Shown: one piece after another, positions 24,166-32,500 of the stretch | Layout: each line of letters begins with the position of its first letter | Numbering within the stretch: position 1 is the first letter of the stretch | NCBI GenBank assembly: GCA_905221605.1 | Contig: CAJNDS010002617.1 | Coordinates: 1 to 32,500 of the forward strand | DNA: 32,500 nt | Direction of reading: 5' to 3' | Origin: Symbiodinium natans | Taxonomy: Eukaryota > Sar > Dinophyceae > Suessiales > Symbiodiniaceae | Made by a program: the position numbers and the translations under genes | Notes under the pieces: generated by a model | What the model saw: the letters and a program-made list of their open reading frames with translations, nothing else | Database searches by the model: none | Told to the model about the DNA's origin: nothing

Positions 24166-25200
24166 GTGCGTGGCTGCTGTTCTACAGGCCTGCGGATCCA
24201 GTTGGGGCTACGGTTTAGGGTTTGGGGTTTAGGGTTCAGGGTTTGGGGGGCAGGGTTGAGGGTTTAGGGTTTAGGCTTTAGCGTCTACGGTTTAGGGTTT
24301 AGGCTTTAGGCTTTGCGGCGCACAAATGGGATTTTCTGCGCGAGTCTCACTACGACCCCAAGTCCGAAACCCTTAACCCATGTCCGGCCCTAAGCCCTAA
24401 ACCCTAAACCCTAAACCCTCAACCCTTGCGGCCTTGAGAATTCGGACCTTCAACCCCGAAGCCTCTTGACTTAAAGAAACCAAAGCCCTAAACTTCAGCC
24501 CCCAAATCCCAAAGCTTGCACTACAAATCCCCAACCCCCCGAAGCCGGACATCTGAAACCTTCAGCGCCGCACTCCAAGCCCCAAACCCCTAAATGAAGT
24601 AGGGTTTTTATTGCCGTTTTTGGTGAGTGTAGATAAGGTTCCCTTGTAGTATTGGTGAGTGTATAGATTGGGTGTCCTTTTGGGGGTACAGGAAATATGT
24701 ACCGTACTTTAAATGGAAGAAGGCAAGGCTGCGAAAAGCCCCTGAAGCTCAGGGTTTCGGGCTTGGCTTCCTGGCAGAGTCTGTAGGCTTGAGAGGCTCA
24801 GGGAATAGAAAATGGGATTGGTGTTTTGGGGTGGTTGAGGTTTTGGGGTTTGGTGCTTTGGGCTAGTTTATGGTTTAATAGGGTTGAGGGTTTGGGCTTA
24901 GTGTAGTCCAGGCTTAAAGGTTTAAGGGCTCGAGACCGAAACCCCAAACCCATGCCAAAACCCAAGATGCACACAGGCTCGCCATGCACACGCCCTGCCG
25001 ACCGCTTGCCGAGGCTTCGGGACGCTTCGAGTTTTTGGGTTCGAGAGTTTTCAGGGTTCAGGGTTTAGGGTTTAGAAGTTAAAGTTAAGGGTTCTAGCTT
25101 GGTCAGGGAGTTTAAGATCTCATTTTCACTTCTATTATTCTGGCAACTTTGGTGCAAGTTCCTGAACAGCAGCCTAGACAACGCACGTTGCCCTTCACAG
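24166..25200. repeat. Long stretch with arrays and family-2 foldback
   Basis: Degenerate G-rich units lie at 24211-24315 and a short C-rich array at 24389-24425. 24430-24590 is C/A-rich and degenerate. A family-2 foldback lies at 24592-24714, with scattered TTTGGGG/TTTAGGG units to 25080. A weak coding-like piece (LAMHTPCRPLAEASGRFE) is near 24978-25032. It ends in GCCCTTCACAG. Confidence 0.55.
24592..24714 (+). repeat. MITE-like family 2, copy B
   Basis: It begins AAATGAAGTAGGGTTTTTAT and ends ATGTACCGTACTTTAAAT. Internally it has two GGTGAGTGTA units and GGTGTCCTTTTGGGGG, in the same orientation as copies A and C. Confidence 0.72.
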
Positions 25201-25251
25201 ACCTGCCTGGGAGGTGCTGACCACCCTGGTGGGCGGAGGGCTCAGCATCCA
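25201..25251 (+). CDS. Exon-like block with canonical splice sites
   Basis: Between CCCTTCACAG and GTGAGT. It reads PAWEVLTTLVGGGLSI, a short hydrophobic helix. The donor GTGAGT is the strongest in the window. Confidence 0.43.
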
Positions 25252-25773
25252 GTGAGTCGAAATTACGGGCTTTTTTTGGAGGCTTATTTTTGGATTTTTA
25301 AATCAGGGCCCTCGTGTCACTTGTGAAGGCTTTAAACCGTAAACTCTCAGCCCTCGGTGGCTCGGGCCTAGGGCTAAAGGTATCAAAGGGCTTGTGGCTT
25401 GGGGGCGTTTTCGGTTGAACTCGCCTTGAGTGCGCTCTAAGACGCTAGAAGCTTTATTCTCTGAACCCAAAACCCTAAACCCGAAACCCTAAACCCTAAA
25501 CCCACAAGATCATCGTCCGAAGCTCCAAGGAACTTTGCAGGCAGAAACAGTCTTGACACCCTTCGAAAGCTTTTCGCCTCAAGCCTGTGGCCTTCAGCCC
25601 CAAACCCTTGAACAGCGCTCCACCCTAAACCCTGACTCGATCCCTTAAACTCTTGCTTGGAAGCTCTTTTGACTTAGTAAGTAGGGCTAGTAAGTTGGGT
25701 TATGGCGGGTTAAAGTAACCCTAAACCCTAAACCCTAAAACTTAAACCCTAAACCCTAAGCCCTAAACCCTAG
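25252..25773. repeat. Intron-like stretch with C-rich arrays
   Basis: Degenerate C-rich units lie at 25463-25502 and (CCCTAAA)n at 25716-25772; the last unit, CCCTAG, supplies the acceptor AG itself. Between them is unique DNA. Confidence 0.65.
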
Positions 25774-25865
25774 GAGGGGCCTCCCTGGCCCTCTTGGCGC
25801 CCTGCTTGCCCTGGCCCCCGCCTCCTGGCAATGTGACGCCGGCTGCAAGCAGCCTGATGTTCAGG
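25774..25865 (+). CDS. Exon-like block between C-rich and G-rich arrays
   Basis: After CCCTAG the frame reads GASLALLAPCLPWPPPPGNV and then TPAASSLMF, with GT at 25866. It is a short hydrophobic stretch followed by a Pro-rich loop. The array upstream is (CCCTAAA)n and the one downstream (TTTAGGG)n. Confidence 0.4.
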
Positions 25866-26934
25866 GTCCAGGATGCACCTGGGGGTTCAGGGTTTAGGGT
25901 TTAGGGTTTTCAGGGTTTTCAGGCTTTAGGGTTTTTAGGGTTTAGGGTTTAGGGTTTTGGGGTTTAGGGTTTAGGGTTTTGGGGTTTAGGGTTGGGGGAT
26001 GCACTTGGGGGTGTGCAGGGAGCCATGTGGTGGCATGCAGTTGTCGGTGGACCTAGCAACACCAGACCCTTGCTTGTCAGAGTTGCTGGTCTTCCGTTCA
26101 GAGTTTTGTGTTCTCGGCTGGTTTCTGTGGACCCTTGCGCATGTCGAATCCATGTGCATGAGCCAATCAGCCGTGGCTTGGAGCACGGAGCAATTCCCCC
26201 CCCCCCCCCCCCCAGAGCCCCATACCCGGGCGCCACGGAATATAGAATACAGCGTCAACCCAAAGGCCTCTAAACCTTAAACCCTAAGCCGTAACCCCAA
26301 ACATCATGGCAAGTATCCCTTTCTGGTTTCAGGTAGATTCCTCAATTCAAGGGGGTATTTTGGGGCTCTCAGAGAGCACCCTAAAGCCTAGCACCCAGAC
26401 CCAAAGGCCTGGTGACAACGGTCCTCCATACTCGGAGGTTCATGGGTACTTCTTACCCCCAGCAATGACTGCACTGATAAGCCCCTAAGTCCCCTAAGGA
26501 GGTTATAAGCAGACTTAAAACTGTTACAAGTACTTATGGACCTCCAAGTAGGAGCTGGTTGTCCAACAGGACCAGAAGTGGACAGCAGTATGTTGAACAT
26601 GTGGGGAATTCTCTAGATTATGGTCCTTTGTTTGGGGTACCATGTATAAGGCTCCGTATGTTATCATACGAACCCCATAAGTTGGCCGAGATCGTCCCGA
26701 AACACTTTGACATTTTTGTGTGACCAAACTTGTCACACGAGGGACGAGAGGGCGCCACAGACGCGGTTCAAAAGAAGTCGTGCCAGACGGTCCACATGCC
26801 CAAAACAGTATGTCCGATCTTGAAATTATGGTCTCGCTTGAGCCCTTTTGCAAACCGTCCTTTATGGCTGCGGTAAACCCAAAAAGGGATGCCAACATAG
26901 ACAACCATCGTCAAAAGATGGTAGCTCGTTGCAG
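25866..26934. repeat. Long stretch with G-rich array, C-run and family-1 foldback
   Basis: A G-rich array lies at 25884-25995. 26030-26195 has an open + frame (CGGMQLSVDLATPDPCLSE, then GWFLWTLAHVESMC) of uncertain status. A run of 18 C lies at 26196-26213, and a family-1 foldback at 26430-26549. 26590-26930 is unique, open on both strands and low in arrays. It ends in CTCGTTGCAG. Confidence 0.5.
26430..26549. repeat. MITE-like family 1, copy f
   Basis: It begins CTCGGAGGTTCATGGGTACT and ends AGTACTTATGGACCTCCAAG. The centre has GATAAGCCCC and AGGAGGTTATAAGCAG. Confidence 0.7.
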
Positions 26935-26996
26935 CTGAGGCCATCTCCTTGGCCGTAGCAGGGATGTTGCTGAGCGCCTGCGGGGGGCCTCGGGCT
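26935..26996 (+). CDS. Exon-like block: short hydrophobic helix
   Basis: After GTTGCAG it reads EAISLAVAGMLLSACGGPR; GT at 26997 starts the G-rich array. If not spliced, the array itself supplies a TAG after four more residues. Confidence 0.36.
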
Positions 26997-27642
26997 GTTT
27001 AGGGTTTAGGGCTTAGCCAAGCAACCCAAATCCTGAGCCCTAAGAACCCTAGGAGATTTCAACTGGGGCCAGGCTTGTGGGCTTCTAGGGTTTAGGGTTT
27101 AGGGTTTAGGGGGTTTAGGCTACCAGGCTTCAGGCTTCAGGGTTCCGGAGCTGTCGAGGCATTTTTCCGGTTCTCAAGATAAATGCTCAGGTTTGCGGGA
27201 TGTGCTGCTCCTGACAGCTTCCGCATCGGGAGTTGTCTAGGTAGTTCGGGTGTAGTTTTTTGTTTTTGTTGGTGCATCCCTTTTCCCTAAACCCTAAACC
27301 CTAAACCCCAAACCCTAAGGTTTGATCGTTGGAAGTGTGTATACCCTAAACCCTAGGGGCGGGGAAGAGATATGAAGAGAGGGCCAACAAGAACTCCAGG
27401 GCAGCTTCTGAACTGGGCCCCTTAAGAAACCCCAAAGCAACCCTCAACCCCAAATCCCTAACCCCAAATCCCTAAGCCCTAAGCCCTAAGCCTTAAGCCC
27501 CAAAACCCCAAAACCCCAAAACCCTAAACCCTAAACCCTAAACCCTAAACCCTAAACCCTAAACCCTAAACCCTAAACCCCAAACCCTAAACCCTAAACC
27601 TTGGCATCCTCATCAGAAGCCCTTCAATCGCCCCTGCTTCAG
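26997..27642. repeat. Intron-like stretch: G-rich at start, C-rich at end
   Basis: Short G-rich units lie near 26998-27013 and at 27088-27118. C-rich units lie at 27285-27318. 27430-27600 is a long C-rich array, with CCCCAAA variants turning into clean CCCTAAA. It ends in CCCTGCTTCAG. Confidence 0.7.
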
Positions 27643-27698
27643 GCACTCCCTTCTTCTCGGCGCTGCTGCTGTCCATCAGCCTAGGCGTGCTTCCAGAT
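27643..27698 (+). CDS. Exon-like block: hydrophobic helix
   Basis: It reads TPFFSALLLSISLGVLPD after CCTGCTTCAG, with GT at 27699. It ends in phase 0, so it can join in frame to 28933. Flanked by a C-rich array upstream and a G-rich one downstream. Confidence 0.42.
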
Positions 27699-28932
27699 GT
27701 TTCGGGCTCTAAAGCCCCAAAGCCCTAACGAAGGCGTTTAGGGTTTAGGGTTTAGGGTTTAGGGTTTAGGGTTTAGGGTTTCGGGTAGATGTAAGGAAGT
27801 TTGGGAGTAGTTGTGGTTTCAGCTCTAGGACCCCGGAATTCAGGCTTTCCAGGCTTGGGCTTTGCGAGCCAGGGCACAAAAATGTGCAGGAGGCGATTGT
27901 ATCCCGACGTGGCGCATGGGCAAGTAAGCCCAGACGAGGGTTTAGGTTTAGGGTTTAGGGTTTAGGCTTTAGGGTTTAGGGTTTAGGGTATTGAGGTTTT
28001 AATTGTTTGTGCGCAGACTTGTCTATATTAACAAACATGGCTCAGAGGCGTCGGATCTGCCGGCTATGCTTGGCGTCTGGGCATATGCCGTGCAGCAGAG
28101 GCCAGATATGTGCGTTCCGCATGCTCTCCTCCCCCCCTTAATATGAACACTATCCCAAAGAATAAGGCTTGGTTTAGGGTCTAGGGTTTGGGGTTTAGGG
28201 TTTAGGGTTGACATAGCAAGAACATGCACGATTGGTCATACGGGCAGTTATCATGAATCGACGAAATCCTGCGTCACTTGTCTTCCAAAGGCCATCCATT
28301 CCGAACCCTGAAGCTGACCCTTGGTTTCCCAGAGCAGGGTGCATGAAGGGGATATGAAGGGGCATGTGGGGGAATGGCCCAAACCCCGCATCAGCCATGC
28401 GCGTCATCAGCATTGAAATTTGATAAACCCTACACCCCAGACCCTAAACCCTAAACCCTGAACCCTAAACCCTAAACCCTAAACCCTAAACCCTAAGCTT
28501 GTCCATCCGCGGTATTAGGGACTATCTTGGGTCGGGCTTTGACAGAGGGCGACCCCATGCGACCCCCAAAGCGTTCAAGAAACGCTTCCTGAGTCAGATT
28601 CGGCATTTGGGGCTTTGGGCGTCTGGCTTTAGCTACTCAGGACTGTACAAAGCACCCCAGTCCCGAAACAAAAACTCTGAATCGTTTCAAGCTAGTTTAG
28701 GGGCTTTGCTGCATTTTAGGCCTTAGGGGTTTGGGCTTCAGGGTTCGCAGTTGGGCTGAAGACCATAAGAACTCTAAACCCAAAAACCCTTCAACCCGAA
28801 ACCCGAAACTTTAAACAACCAAAGCCTAAAGAGACCCCCAGCCCCCCTCCTTGGTAGGGTTTTGGGTTTAAAATGGCAACGGGTTTTAGGGTTTAGGGTT
28901 TAAGGTTTAGGTTTCAGGGTTTAGGGAGTGAG
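27699..28932. repeat. Long intron-like stretch with several arrays
   Basis: (TTTAGGG)n lies at 27735-27782, G-rich arrays at 27938-27988 and 28172-28208, (CCCTAAA)n at 28430-28496, and degenerate G-rich units at 28881-28926. Possible small exons: 27890-27923 (EAIVSRRGAWA, donor GTAAGC) and 28046-28113 (ASDLPAMLGVWAYAVQQRPD). An open frame at 28499-28726 (SIRGIRDYLGSGFDRGRPHA) is also possible coding. None is strong. Confidence 0.5.
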
Positions 28933-29031
28933 GTGCCCTACGCGCATGGTGCCTTCCTGTCCCTGGTCAGCGTACTGTTCGTGGTGGTTCGGGGGCTCAG
29001 CCGTTGCCGGGTGGGCGACGAAGAAGTTTAG
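28933..29031 (+). CDS. Candidate terminal exon: last helix and stop
   Basis: After GGGAGTGAG it reads VPYAHGAFLSLVSVLFVVVR, then GLSRCRVGDEEV, and a TAG at 29029-29031. A hydrophobic helix followed by a short charged tail is a typical end for a multi-pass membrane protein. Confidence 0.45.
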   Translation: MPYAHGAFLSLVSVLFVVVRGLSRCRVGDEEV

Positions 29032-29322
29032 GAAGGTGCACGGCCTCTTCAAGCTTGAAGTTTAGGGTTTAGGGTTTAGGGTTTAGGGTTATGGTTTAGG
29101 GATAAGCGTTTAGGGTTTAGGGTTCTAAGGCCCTACTGTCATCCCCAAACACTAACCCATGAAACCCTCCAGCTGCCGAATCCTAGCTTTTGCTTCTCCG
29201 CATTCCTGGTACAGCCGCCCACTGCGAAACCCCAAAACCAGAGAACCCCATGCGCCTTAGCTAAGGTTTAGGGCTTAGGGTTTAGGGTTTACGGTTTAGG
29301 GTTTAGGGCTTCGCCTCCCTTT

Positions 29323-29440
29323 ATATGAAGCAGGGTTTATATTTCTTTTTTTGGTGAGTGTATATAAGGTTCCTCTTATGTGAGTGTATATACCCGGTGT
29401 CCTTTTGGGGGTACAAGAAATATATACCCTACTTCAATAT
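29323..29440 (+). repeat. MITE-like family 2, copy C
   Basis: It begins ATATGAAGCAGGGTTTATAT and ends ATATACCCTACTTCAATAT. It carries two GTGAGTGTATATA units and GGTGTCCTTTTGGGGG. Confidence 0.75.
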
Positions 29441-29615
29441 CAAGAACCCCTCTACAACTTGAGGCAGCCCCAAATCATGGCTTCTGGGGTTTTGAAGGTT
29501 TCTAGGGGAAGCCCAAAGACCTTGGGTGGCTGAAGATGTGGTGGTTTTCTTCTTTGGGTCCTTAGTGTAAGGGAATCCGTCTATTTGGGGTCTATGTTAG
29601 GGGAGTTCTTCTGCG

Positions 29616-29802
29616 CTGGAGGTTCAGGGTACTTACCAAGCAATTGTAGCTGTACTTGTAGCCCACGACGGCAAGTACAGTAGCCCTAAACCCTAAACCC
29701 TAAACCCTAAACCCTAAACCCTAAACCCTAAACCCTAAACCCTAAACCCTAAACCTTACATGTACAGTTATAATTGGTGAGTAAGTGCCCCGAACCTCCA
29801 AG
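29616..29802. repeat. MITE-like family 1, copy g, with telomere array inside
   Basis: It begins CTGGAGGTTCAGGGTACTTA and ends TAAGTGCCCCGAACCTCCAAG. The outer arms pair well, but the centre contains about ten (CCCTAAA) units (29684-29757). Copies of this family elsewhere are about 115-125 bp without such an array. Confidence 0.72.
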
Positions 29803-30199
29803 CAAGGTCTTTGTGTGCACTCCCGGGATCGCTGGCCCGGGCACCATGAAGGCTTCCCGGCATGGGGTAGGACCCCAAACCCCAAAACCCAAAACCCAAG
29901 GCCCTAAACAAACCCTAAGCCCTAAACCCTAAACCTTAAGCCCTAAACCCTAAAATCTTAAGGGTTTAGGAAGGTTCGGGGCCTCTGGCTTAGGGTGTTT
30001 GTGGGTTTGCCGGGGTGGGGAGGTCTTCGGGTGCAGCTTTGCATTGACTGTAGCTCGTACTTAGCATGAGAGTTTCAGTTGGAGGGTTTCAGTTGAAGGG
30101 TTTAGGGTTTAGGGTTTAGGGTGTAGGGTTTAGGTTCAGGCTAAGGGGATTACTGTAGGGTGTAGGGTCTATAGAGGTGCTGGATTGCTGTTGTTTCAG

Positions 30200-30247
30200 T
30201 TCCTGCGGCCCATGAGCTCAGAACCTGAGACCCCGATGCGTCATTGA
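30200..30247 (+). CDS. Candidate terminal exon with stop
   Basis: After the pyrimidine-rich TTGCTGTTGTTTCAG it reads FLRPMSSEPETPMRH and then TGA at 30245-30247. It is short and polar. It may be the last exon of a gene whose other exons lie to the left, or an alternative end to the one stopping at 29031. Confidence 0.34.
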   Translation, partial: FLRPMSSEPETPMRH

Positions 30248-30705
30248 AGTTCGGGTGCCATGTCTTTGTCGTGAGCCCTTAAAGCCTTGGGCCTTCAACA
30301 GAATCCCCAGCTCTGAATGCCTCAGTTGCTTTGTGCTCCAGCCTTTCTTCACTCTCCTTCACTGCGCACGGCGATCGAAAGTCCGAAGCTATCGCGAAAG
30401 CTACTCCACAACCTCCAGGGACCCAGGGACCCAGGGACCCTAAACCCTAAACCCTAAACCCTAAACCCTAAACCCTACTGTAAAACGTAAAACCATAGGA
30501 CACTCTCATGCGAATGCATGAGGTGACGCAGGATGCTGCAGACCACCACACGGCGGATCCGAACCCTCAGCCCAGGTCTGCAAGGCTCTTGACAACAACC
30601 CAAAGAGAGCCCCATAGAACCCCTGAACTCATAAGCCATACTAGGGAATATGTCAATTCAAAGGTCCAAGCCTAAAGCCTCATGGGTTTAGGGCTTAGGG
30701 TTTAG
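30248..30705. repeat. Stretch with one C-rich array
   Basis: 30255-30420 is unique with a weak open frame. It ends in a GGGACCCA tandem at 30419-30440 and (CCCTAAA)n at 30437-30478. 30480-30690 is unique. A short G-rich array at 30684-30705 ends in TTTAG, which could act as an acceptor. Confidence 0.55.
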
Positions 30706-30756
30706 AGCGCGGCTCAAGGATGCTGCGCGCATGGTTGCCCAGCGCTGTAATGGCAG
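30706..30756 (+). CDS. Exon-like block whose acceptor is in a telomere repeat
   Basis: After GGGTTTAG it reads ARLKDAARMVAQRCN and then GT at 30757. It is an amphipathic, basic helix. No family recognised. Confidence 0.3.
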
Positions 30757-31537
30757 GTTGTGCTCGCCCCGTGCCTGGGCGCGTGAAGCCCCAGCAGATC
30801 GAAGTTTTGGGGGTTTAGGGTTTAGGGTTTAGGGTTTAGGGTTTAGGGTTTAGGGTTTAGATCGAAGTTTTGGGGGTTTAGGGTTTAGGGTTTAGGGTTT
30901 AGGGTTTAGGGCCCAGGCCCTCGTACGCCCCTTAACACCCACACGCCAGGCCGTTAGGGCCTTTAGGGTTCATGGCCTTCCCGGTTTCGGGGTTCAGGTG
31001 GCTTGCAGGGCTTGCCGGGTCTGAGGGCATAGGGATGTGGACACATCTTCTGCAGATGGCCAGTTCATAGTGACGTGCCGTTGTCTAAACCCAGAGCATC
31101 CCGAAACCTTAAAACCCTAAACCCTAAACCTTAAACCCTAAACCCTAAACCCTAACCCTAAACCCTAAACTCTAAACCCTAAACTCAAAAGCGGTAGGGG
31201 GGGGGGGGTAGGGGGGTCGGGTTGAGGATGGTCGGCTGCAGGATGAGGGCAGGATGAGACCTGGGAACCAAAATATCGTGCCCTAAACCCTAAACCCTAA
31301 ACCCTAAACCCTAAACCCTAAACCCTAAACCCTAAACCCTAAACCCTAAACCCTAAACCCTAAACCCGAAGCCCTGAACCCTGAACCCTGAATCCTAGGC
31401 TGGTGCCGGGATGTAGGCTTCCCCCTGGTAGCCCTCCAGCTACCCACCGGAGCCATGAACAAGCTGAATCCTACCCTAAACCCTAAACTCTAAAGCCTCA
31501 ACCCCGCTGAACCCTAGCCCCTCCAACTTTGCATCAG
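30757..31537. repeat. Intron-like stretch: G-rich arrays first, C-rich arrays last
   Basis: Two (TTTAGGG)n arrays lie at 30814-30858 and 30877-30911, each preceded by the same 18-mer. (CCCTAAA)n lies at 31106-31187 and 31282-31370, the latter running into CCCTGAA units to 31396. G-runs lie near 31198-31216. Short C-rich units are near 31473-31500. It ends in TTTGCATCAG. Confidence 0.7.
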
Positions 31538-31586
31538 GCCTTGCTCCTCATCTCGGGGCTGGCGGGCTTGGTGTGGGCCTGGGCTG
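31538..31586 (+). CDS. Exon-like block: hydrophobic helix
   Basis: ALLLISGLAGLVWAWA lies between TTTGCATCAG and GT at 31587, followed within 25 bp by (TTTAGGG)n. It is one clean membrane segment. Confidence 0.4.
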
Positions 31587-32210
31587 GTTCGGGCTTAGGG
31601 TTACAGGGAGGTTTAGGGTTTAGGGTTTAGGGTTTAGGGTTTAGGGTTTAGGGTTTAGGGTTTAGGGTTTAGGGTTTGGGTGGTCGCCCTTACTCGTGGC
31701 CATCGCCTCTTAGCTGCCCAAGCCCATGCCAACGGCATGTGAAGCATATCTTATCCTACCAGGAAGTCCACATTGGCATTCGTAATCCCATGACAATTCT
31801 TCATGCTATCCTCCGAAACAATGTCCTAAACCCGAAGCCCTAAAGAATGTCCTCCTAAACCCTAAACCTCGCTCAGACCGCGGGTCTTGCCGCGCATTTA
31901 TTTGGCCGGGGTTTCCGGCAACTGAAAAAACCTCGCAAATACTGTATAAGTCGTGGTTCAGGGCAAGAGCAATTAGGGGTTAAGCTATGTTGGAATGCTG
32001 TTTTTGTTGTAAAGGTAGCATTTTAGTGTAGGAACGCGTCGGGTGGGGTGGCGGGCGTAAAAATACATTATGAAAGAGAGGTTTAGGGTTTAGGGTTTAT
32101 GGTTTAGGGTTAGGGTTTAGGGTTTAGGGTTTAGGGTTTAGGGTTTAGGGTTTAGGGTTTAGGGTTTAGGGTTTAGGGTTTAGGGTTTAGGGTTTAGGGT
32201 TGTCTAACCT
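31587..32210. repeat. Stretch with two G-rich arrays
   Basis: (TTTAGGG)n lies at 31610-31676 and 32080-32200, the latter being the longest clean run in the window. Between them is unique DNA with short C-rich units near 31826-31868 and an AT-rich part near 31920-32040. Confidence 0.7.
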
Positions 32211-32500
32211 ATGCAGGCCCGAGCCTGCACCATGGAACCCAGAGGCCCAGGCCCAGTCAACAAGCTTTCAAGGCCTCCTTCATGCTGGACAAGCTCCCTC
32301 CCGAAAGAGCTCCGAATGTTGTCCTTTTTTGCAGGCGAGAAGTGCGTGCGTAAAAATCTACTCACCGGAAGGCACGGAGACGGCCGTGCGTGCGAAGGGG
32401 GGCTGCAGGCGTGCGGGCAGGGATGCTCCATTCACATGCGCTGGTCACACGGACGTTCTTCCATCGTGCGGGCATGGATGGGCGGGAAAGCGCAACCGCC
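32211..32500 (+). CDS. Open frame running off the right edge
   Basis: From ATG 32211 (or 32232) the frame stays open to the end of the window, at least 96 codons: MEPRGPGPVNKLSRPPSCWT, later GRHGDGRACEGGLQACGQ. A good acceptor (TTGTCCTTTTTTGCAG) lies at 32319-32334, so the real exon may begin at 32335. The GC-rich composition makes chance openness possible. No family recognised. Confidence 0.3.
   Translation, partial: MQARACTMEPRGPGPVNKLSRPPSCWTSSLPKELRMLSFFAGEKCVRKNLLTGRHGDGRACEGGLQACGQGCSIHMRWSHGRSSIVRAWMGGKAQP

Larger units (their letters stand above)
29032..30199. repeat. Stretch with arrays, family-2 and family-1 foldbacks
   Basis: (TTTAGGG)n lies at 29060-29124, G-rich units at 29265-29310, and family 2 copy C at 29323-29440. 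Family 1 copy g lies at 29616-29802, with (CCCTAAA)n at 29684-29757 in its middle. C-rich units lie at 29880-29965 and G-rich units at 30097-30145. It ends in TTGCTGTTGTTTCAG. Confidence 0.65.

Noticed and set aside
25964-26280. Four overlapping 90-93 codon frames on both strands
   Set aside because: They run through a G-rich array and an 18-C run. Only a weak + strand coding possibility (26030-26195) is kept in the stretch description.
26524-26938. Open frames on both strands (126 and 72 codons)
   Set aside because: No motif and no clear preference for one strand; the left part overlaps a foldback element.
9856-32202. True chromosome end
   Set aside because: Arrays occur in both orientations, are short (about 40-150 bp), and alternate with unique and exon-like DNA, so they are interstitial.
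1-32500. Spliced-leader, tRNA or rRNA genes
   Set aside because: I looked for the dinoflagellate leader core TTTTGGCTCAAG and for T-loop GGTTCGAATCC-like boxes and found none. CTGGTTCAGGG in the repeat array is a hairpin, not a tRNA arm.

Overview
The window looks like nuclear DNA of a dinoflagellate, most likely a symbiodiniacean relative. Three things point there. The left end is a tyrosine-recombinase (DIRS-type) retroelement whose proteins resemble those I remember from dinoflagellate genomes. The rest is thick with plant-type telomere repeat (TTTAGGG)n in both orientations. The coding sequence right of 10 kb is chopped into short exon-like pieces with AG acceptors and GT or GC donors. 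I saw no dinoflagellate spliced leader, tRNA, rRNA or bacterial gene.

Region 1 (1-8533) is the right-hand part of the retroelement. A first small ORF carries one in-frame stop. A gag-like ORF follows with one apparent frameshift. Then comes a long uninterrupted ORF holding reverse transcriptase, RNase H with a cytosine-methyltransferase-like insert, a tandem-repeat spacer, and a tyrosine recombinase. After the stop codon, an exact 88-bp direct repeat brackets 68 bp. This is the B1-A2-B2 layout expected at the 3' end of a split-direct-repeat element, so the element probably ends at 8533 and begins left of the window.

Region 2 (8534-9856) holds an unrecognised open frame that abuts the element end, then about 650 bp of non-coding DNA.

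Region 3 (about 10.1-21.5 kb) is best read as a split gene on the + strand for an acyltransferase-3 (PF01757-type) multi-pass membrane protein. Exon-like blocks carry family-like motifs in the right order, and eight blocks between 18342 and 21487 can be joined in frame. Five or more small foldback (MITE-like) elements sit in its introns.

Region 4 (21.7-32.5 kb) has further exon-like blocks, many hydrophobic, from at least one more unidentified membrane protein. One block ends in a stop at 29031, another in a stop at 30247, and an ORF runs off the right edge.

The most striking pattern is the placement of the telomere-type arrays. Many introns begin with (TTTAGGG)n just after the exon and end with (CCCTAAA)n just before the next exon, so the intron RNA could fold back on itself and bring the splice sites together. 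Three arrays are flanked by 18-27 bp direct repeats, as if inserted with target duplication. Several short MITE-like families recur between the arrays. All exon boundaries were read by eye and need transcript support.
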